Below, in pieces: positions 60,004 through 64,000 of a stretch of DNA of 64,000 nucleotides (the stretch's first letter is position 1; the number at the start of each line of letters is the position of its first letter). The notes beneath the pieces were generated by a model. The model was not told where the DNA came from. It saw only the letters and a list, made by a program, of their open reading frames with translations, and did no database searches. Origin of the DNA: Bacillus sp. FJAT-27916 (GTDB lineage: Bacteria > Bacillota > Bacilli > Bacillales > Pradoshiaceae); assembly GCF_001183965.1 (NCBI RefSeq), contig NZ_LFZV01000001.1, positions 1,222,438 through 1,286,437 on the forward strand, written 5' to 3'. Both the position numbers and the translations under genes were made by a program.

Positions 60004-61211
60004 CATTGAACCTGGTCTTTCCAGACTGGCTTGGTTGTTTTTATCTCGGTTGTTCGCCCGTGTGCGAAGTAGTACATTACAATTCCGACAATGGCGATTG
60101 CCCCCATTGTGAAGTATAACCCGCGGTAGCCGAAGTGCGGGATGTAGAGTCCTTGCAGGAATGGTCCGGTGCCGATGCCGATGTCATACATGACGAAAAA
60201 GGTTGATGTAGCAAGGCCGATTCGGTGTGGCGGTGCTTCTTTAATGGCAATTGTCTGGGCGCTTGATTGAAAGGTGCCCAGGCCGATGCCCATGATGGCT
60301 CCTGCAAAGAGCAGCATGGCGCTGTTCATTGTACCGCCGAGTAATAATAGGCTGGCGGCATATAATAATAGCGAAGGGTAGATGACGAAGTTCTCCCCGC
60401 GTATGTCAAACCAGCGGCCGGTGAATGGTCTTGTGATCAGCAGGCAAGCTGCATAGATGACAAAGAAAAAGCTTGCGGCGCCTGCTAAGTTGATTTCCGC
60501 CGAAAATGATGTCATGTGAGACAGGACACTTGAATACGTAAAGCCGATGACTCCTGCTGTGATGGAGATCGGGATAGCGGAGAATTCAAAGTAGTCGCGA
60601 AGCTTATTGCTTTTCAGGCTTTCCATCTGTTCCTTGGTGAGAGCGGGCTGCTTGTACGTCAAAAGGATAGAGGCCAGCAGGCTGAAGAAGGCAAATACTA
60701 CACTCACGGTGAAGACCATAGTGTATTCATAGGCATTGCTGATATAGAGCCCGATAAAGGGGCCAATAGCCATGGCGATATTTGTGCTGATAGCAAAATA
60801 GCCCATCCCTTCCCCTCTTCTGGATGGGGGAATAATCTCAGCGACAATGGTGCCGGTTGCGGTGGAAGAGACGCCAAATGCCGCGCCGTGAATCAGTCTT
60901 AAGCCTAACAGGAGGATCAAGTTATCAGCGGCAAAATATAAAAGGGTTGACGCAAAGAATACGCAAAGGCTTGCGACAAGCATTTTCTTCGGACCAATAA
61001 GGGCAAGTTTTTTTCCGGCCAGCGGACGTACTAAGACGGCTCCGATGACAAATATACTTGAAGCGAGCCCGGCGATGCTGGCACTTGTATGGAACTTGTC
61101 CATTGTATAGACCGTAAGTGTGACCATCAGGCTGTAAAAGCATAGGAAGATAAATAAGTTTGTTGAGGCGACGAGCAGGAAGTCCTTCGTCCAAAGTTTG
61201 GGTCTAGTCAT
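60003..61211 (-). CDS. MFS transporter (12 TM)
   Basis: The 402-residue protein has twelve predicted membrane segments, the MFS loop 2-3 motif as RPLAGKKLALIGPKK, and GMGYFAISTNIAMAIGPFIGLY in TM5. It looks like a drug-efflux type transporter of the YfkL/YttB-like group. Its start overlaps the end of the MarR gene by eight bases, so the two are co-transcribed. MarR-MFS pairs usually form inducible efflux systems. The substrate cannot be inferred. Confidence 0.88.
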   Translation of the reverse strand: MTRPKLWTKDFLLVASTNLFIFLCFYSLMVTLTVYTMDKFHTSASIAGLASSIFVIGAVLVRPLAGKKLALIGPKKMLVASLCVFFASTLLYFAADNLILLLGLRLIHGAAFGVSSTATGTIVAEIIPPSRRGEGMGYFAISTNIAMAIGPFIGLYISNAYEYTMVFTVSVVFAFFSLLASILLTYKQPALTKEQMESLKSNKLRDYFEFSAIPISITAGVIGFTYSSVLSHMTSFSAEINLAGAASFFFVIYAACLLITRPFTGRWFDIRGENFVIYPSLLLYAASLLLLGGTMNSAMLLFAGAIMGIGLGTFQSSAQTIAIKEAPPHRIGLATSTFFVMYDIGIGTGPFLQGLYIPHFGYRGLYFTMGAIAIVGIVMYYFAHGRTTEIKTTKPVWKDQVQ

Positions 61212-61644
61212 GCGGGTTCACATCCTCTTGTTGTAGCTGTTTTTGCATTTTTTTAAGTACATTCATGGCGATGTCCAATTCTTCCTCCGTTACATCGGCA
61301 ATGACGGTTTTCTCGTAATCCATGGTCGTTTTCTTGCAGAGCTCGTACATTTCTTGACCGGCCTTTGTCAGGTCAATCCTCTTCAGCCGTTTATCCGTCG
61401 ATTCAAGCTGCTCAATCAGCTTCCGTTCTTCAAGTCGGCTAACGGTGCGGGTGACGGTCGGTTTCTCAACGTTCAAGTATTGGACGATTTCACTCAAGGA
61501 TGCCGGGCCATTCTTCTTTAAGAAATGAATAATAGCCCATTGTGAATGAAACATGGCATGGGCTGCAAGATGTTCATTTAAGTTTTTCGTAAAGGATCGA
61601 GATACCTGTAAATATTGATGGAAGAAGTGCTGGGAATCTGTCAT
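61204..61644 (-). CDS. MarR family transcriptional regulator
   Basis: The 146-residue protein has the MarR winged helix: QWAIIHFLKKNGPASLSEIVQYLNVEKPTVTRTVSRLEERKLIEQLES, followed by RLKRIDLTKAGQEMYE. AAAAGGCGGTG precedes the ATG. A perfect 18-bp palindrome lies 16-33 bp upstream of its start and is probably its own operator. It should repress itself and the MFS gene. Confidence 0.92.
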   Translation of the reverse strand: MTDSQHFFHQYLQVSRSFTKNLNEHLAAHAMFHSQWAIIHFLKKNGPASLSEIVQYLNVEKPTVTRTVSRLEERKLIEQLESTDKRLKRIDLTKAGQEMYELCKKTTMDYEKTVIADVTEEELDIAMNVLKKMQKQLQQEDVNPHD

Positions 61645-61659
61645 AAGTTCACCGCCTTT

Positions 61660-61677
61660 TAGTTACCTAGGTAACTA
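61660..61677 (-). promoter_or_regulatory. Perfect 18-bp palindrome, MarR operator
   Basis: TAGTTACCTAGGTAACTA is a perfect palindrome between the MarR start (61644) and the divergent CDF gene. Size and symmetry fit a MarR dimer site. Confidence 0.78.
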
Positions 61678-61854
61678 TACTCCTCTATCGAATAAAAATC
61701 CAGTCTATTGTTTAAAAAAGGATAAATAGGAGCGAAAGGTACCCCTCGACAGTGTAAAAAGTTAAGGGATAGGATGTTATTTTTCCTGCATTTGGGTATA
61801 GAGTGATATATTTGTTTCTGTGAAAACATTATAAATAGGATAAGGGGCAGTAAT

Positions 61855-62841
61855 ATGAGAGAATTATTCACCATGTTAAAAAAAGGAAATGTAAGTGCGT
61901 TTATGGCGGCAATTGTTAACTTCATCATCTCCGTTATTAAAGGAACGGCCTACATTTTTACCGGAAATGTGGCATTGTTTGCAGAGACGCTTCACAGCTT
62001 AGGAGATGCCGCTAATCAATTTTTCGTATTCATCGGTTCTGCCCTTTCGAAAAAGGCACCGACAGGGAGATTTCCCAATGGATTTGGGCGTCTGGTCAAT
62101 TTAGTGCTTCTTGGTGCCGTTCTAATTGTAGGGATCATGTCTTATGAAACGATTAAAGAAGGATACCTTCATATTATCGATCCGACAGAATCTAGTTATT
62201 TTCTTGTCAGTTTAGGGGTCTTGTTCATCAGCGTCGTTCTTGAGTCTTTCGTTCTGTTGAAGGCGATGCGCGAGATTATGCATGAGACCGGTGAAGAGGT
62301 ACAGGGGATTTCGTATATTTACAAGAGCTTTAGCAGGTTCAAGGATGCTAAACCAGCTACAAGGCTTGTTTTTCTAGAGGATTTGGTCGCAACAAGCGGC
62401 GGTCTTTTGGCCATTATTGCTATCATCATTTCACACTATACTCCGTTTCATGCAGCAGAGGGTCTGGCCTCCATCATGATTGGGCTTCTTATGCTGATTG
62501 TTGTCGGGAAGGTTTTCCTTGATAATGCTGCGGGTGCGCTCGGTGAGGCAGATGAGGTGATGGAGCAATATATAGGGGATAAGGTAATCAATGAACAGGG
62601 TATCAGAGATGTACAGGATGTTGTGGTCATCAAAGAGGGCGAGGATTTCCATGTGGAAGTCAGCGTAGAGATTGATCCTAGTATGACCGTGGCAGAAATG
62701 GATGATATTAAAGATCGTTTGAAGGAAAAGCTTCTTCAGGAAAAAGGCGTTGTAGATGTATTGGTTGATTTTGATGAGGATGATGGAGTCCGTACATGGA
62801 AGAAATCGAGTAAACCGCTTGAAGAAATCTATGAGAAATAA
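61855..62841 (+). CDS. Cation diffusion facilitator family transporter
   Basis: The 328-residue protein has the CDF layout: six membrane segments in the first 220 residues, metal-site motifs HSLGDAANQF in TM2 and FLEDLVATSGG in TM5 (Glu-Asp in place of the common His-Asp), and a C-terminal cytoplasmic domain (VVVIKEGEDFHVEVSVEIDP). The TM5 variant suggests a metal preference other than zinc, or a divergent subgroup. The ATG at 61855 follows AAGGGG. The divergent MarR operator lies about 180 bp away. Confidence 0.86.
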   Translation: MRELFTMLKKGNVSAFMAAIVNFIISVIKGTAYIFTGNVALFAETLHSLGDAANQFFVFIGSALSKKAPTGRFPNGFGRLVNLVLLGAVLIVGIMSYETIKEGYLHIIDPTESSYFLVSLGVLFISVVLESFVLLKAMREIMHETGEEVQGISYIYKSFSRFKDAKPATRLVFLEDLVATSGGLLAIIAIIISHYTPFHAAEGLASIMIGLLMLIVVGKVFLDNAAGALGEADEVMEQYIGDKVINEQGIRDVQDVVVIKEGEDFHVEVSVEIDPSMTVAEMDDIKDRLKEKLLQEKGVVDVLVDFDEDDGVRTWKKSSKPLEEIYEK

Positions 62842-62920
62842 CGATAAATCATTTTTGGCAGATATATGAGGGCTTCCTATTTCATATGTCTGCCGTATGT
62901 ATGACAGGAGGTTAGAGCTT

Positions 62921-63595
62921 TTGGGGAAGAAGAAAAAGGCGTTGATTATTGGGGCCACAGGTTTGGTGGGGAATGAACTTTTACATAGATTGCTTGATTC
63001 AGATTTGTATGGCCACGTAACCGCACTCGTCCGTCGTCCGATGGGTCTTGCGAATCCAAAGCTCCATGAGCGAATCATTGATTTTGACAATATGGAGTCA
63101 ATGGCGAGTGAATTTGCAGTAGATGAGGTGTTTTGCTGCCTCGGCACTACCATCAAGAAGGCCGGATCAAAGGAGGCTTTTCGGAAGGTCGATTATGAGT
63201 ATCCATTAAAGGCAGCTGAGTTAGCGAAGGCACAAGGAGTGAGTCAATACTTGGTCATTTCAGCCATTGGGGCAAATCCTGAGACAAAGGTTTTCTATTC
63301 AAGGGTGAAGGGGGAGCTTGAGAGTGCTTTAATTACTCTGCAATTTGATTCCTTGCAGCTCATACATCCTTCCTTGCTTCTTGGAAAAAGAGATGAATTC
63401 CGTACAGCAGAAGCATTGAGCGGATGGTTAAGCCCTGTGTTTTCCCCTCTTCTACGAGGAAGGCTTGCTAGATTTAAGCCGATTAAGGCAGAGGAAGTTG
63501 CAGCAGCTATGGTTCAAATCGCTGCTGATAGTGAAAAAGGAACTAATATATATGAATGGCCGGAGCTTCATGAAGCGGCAAAGAGAAACCCATAA
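62921..63595 (+). CDS. NAD(P)-binding protein, HTATIP2/TIP30-like
   Basis: The 224-residue protein has a Rossmann motif IIGATGLVGNELLHRLL at the N-terminus, VFCCLGTTIKKAGSKEAFRKVDYEYPLKAAELAKAQG, the active-site-like ISAIGANPETKVFYSRVKGELE (Tyr-x3-Lys), and LIHPSLLLGKRDE. This is typical of atypical short-chain reductases close to HTATIP2. AGGAGGT at 62906-62912 points to TTG 62921 as the start; ATG 62897 overlaps the site. The natural substrate is unknown. Confidence 0.85.
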   Translation: MGKKKKALIIGATGLVGNELLHRLLDSDLYGHVTALVRRPMGLANPKLHERIIDFDNMESMASEFAVDEVFCCLGTTIKKAGSKEAFRKVDYEYPLKAAELAKAQGVSQYLVISAIGANPETKVFYSRVKGELESALITLQFDSLQLIHPSLLLGKRDEFRTAEALSGWLSPVFSPLLRGRLARFKPIKAEEVAAAMVQIAADSEKGTNIYEWPELHEAAKRNP

Positions 63596-63596
63596 G

Positions 63597-63634
63597 AAAG
63601 GCACGAATGCAGATGGAGCATTCGTGCCTTTTTA
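63597..63634. terminator. Bidirectional terminator before cydC
   Basis: AAAGGCACGAATGC / GCATTCGTGCCTTT is a perfect 14-bp stem with a T-tract, between convergent genes. Confidence 0.95.
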
Positions 63635-63638
63635 AAGG

Positions 63639-64000
63639 CTATAATTCCGGCATATCCAATCGATACAGGCTCTGATAGGTCTCATTTGTTTGCATGAGCT
63701 CTGTATGTGAGCCATCCATGCTGATTGTACCATCTTCAAGGAAAAGGATACGATCCATGCTCTCAGCCCCTGCCAGATGGTGGGTAATCCAAATGATGGT
63801 TTTCGCTCGAAGGGTATCAAAGATCGTCTTCAATAGCTGCCTTTCTGTTAGGGCATCGAGTCCAACTGTCGGTTCATCCAGGATAACGATTGGTGTATTC
63901 TGAAGAAGAATGCGGGCAAGCGCAATTCGCTGTCTTTCTCCCCCGGAAAACCGGCTGCCAAGCTCATGCATTCTTGTCTCATATCCTTTAGGCAGGGAAG
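63639..64000 (-). CDS. cydC: Thiol reductant ABC exporter CydC, C-terminal part (cut by window edge)
   Basis: The last 120 codons of an ABC exporter ATPase are visible: FSGGERQRIALARIL (signature), VILDEPTVGLD (Walker B), IIWITHHLAGAESMDRILFLEDG (His switch) and a DGSHTELMQTNETYQSLYRLD end. The THHLAGxExMDRI wording matches the CydC half of the CydDC cysteine/glutathione exporter needed for cytochrome bd assembly. The reading frame is open to base 64000, so the gene continues outside; the ATG at 63971 is internal. Confidence 0.8.
   Translation of the reverse strand, partial: SLPKGYETRMHELGSRFSGGERQRIALARILLQNTPIVILDEPTVGLDALTERQLLKTIFDTLRAKTIIWITHHLAGAESMDRILFLEDGTISMDGSHTELMQTNETYQSLYRLDMPEL

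Noticed and set aside
59416-60006. 196-codon open frame on the minus strand across the 74-bp repeats, and several 70-100-codon frames on the plus strand
   Set aside because: The frames consist of the repeat unit read in different phases (74 is not a multiple of 3). They lack ribosome binding sites and overlap a terminator; stops are rare only because of the base composition.

Overview
The window is chromosomal DNA from a low-GC, endospore-forming member of the Bacillaceae. Evidence: spo0A and spoIVB lie side by side, ribosome binding sites are strong (AGGAGG type), intrinsic terminators are dense, an S-box riboswitch is present, and gene order from 1 to about 34,000 follows the Bacillus subtilis yqx-yqi-yqj region (tlyA-ahrC-recN-spoIVB-spo0A-yqiK-yqzF-bkdR-bkd operon-yqiW-artPQR-yqjA-yqjCD-yqjE-polY-gnd). 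The second half is not syntenic with B. subtilis as far as I can recall. No tRNA, rRNA, CRISPR array, prophage or plasmid gene was seen.

Region 1 (1-7,100): rRNA methyltransferase, arginine repressor, RecN, two sporulation genes, a glycerophosphodiesterase and a small membrane protein. Region 2 (7,200-23,100): catabolism of branched-chain amino acids. BkdR (a sigma-54 activator) faces a near-perfect -24/-12 promoter and a 36-bp dyad in front of bcd-lpdV-bkdAA-bkdAB-bkdB. The ptb and buk genes found in B. subtilis are missing. A complete group IIC-type intron with its reverse transcriptase sits right behind the bkdB terminator, followed by methylmalonyl-CoA mutase (mutA, mutB), its chaperone GTPase and a bacilliredoxin. 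Further on (27,659-29,622) are the epimerase and the propionyl-CoA carboxylase beta subunit, so propionyl-CoA made from Val/Ile can be sent to succinyl-CoA. Region 3 (23,400-33,800): arginine ABC transporter, putative exporter YqjA, L,D-transpeptidase, the 31-residue Prli42, an M20 peptidase, DNA polymerase IV and 6-phosphogluconate dehydrogenase.

Region 4 (33,865-49,000): amino acid/dicarboxylate symporter, an ABC-F ribosome protection ATPase with an attenuator-like leader, TetR, MOSC, Ktr potassium uptake pair, a membrane protein that has a paralogue at 58,229, a beta-helix protein, signal peptidase I, a 63-bp tandem repeat, and a YtrA-like GntR-ABC operon with two operators. Region 5 (49,100-54,800): patatin, M42 peptidase, S-box-controlled metI, pncA-pncB. 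Region 6 (54,850-64,000): a candidate 80-nt small RNA carrying an anti-Shine-Dalgarno motif, then an RRNPP-type TPR regulator, a 12-codon micro-ORF and a secreted subtilisin; the second paralogous membrane protein; a 74-bp tandem repeat related to the 63-bp one; MFS-MarR, a CDF transporter, an NAD(P)-binding protein, and the 3' end of cydC.

The best candidates for something new are the regulator / leaderless micropeptide / secreted protease cassette (55,200-58,099), which resembles the streptococcal RopB-SIP-SpeB arrangement; the candidate small RNA beside it; the hairpin separating the Shine-Dalgarno sequence from the start codon of mutA; and the two related tandem-repeat arrays between convergent genes.
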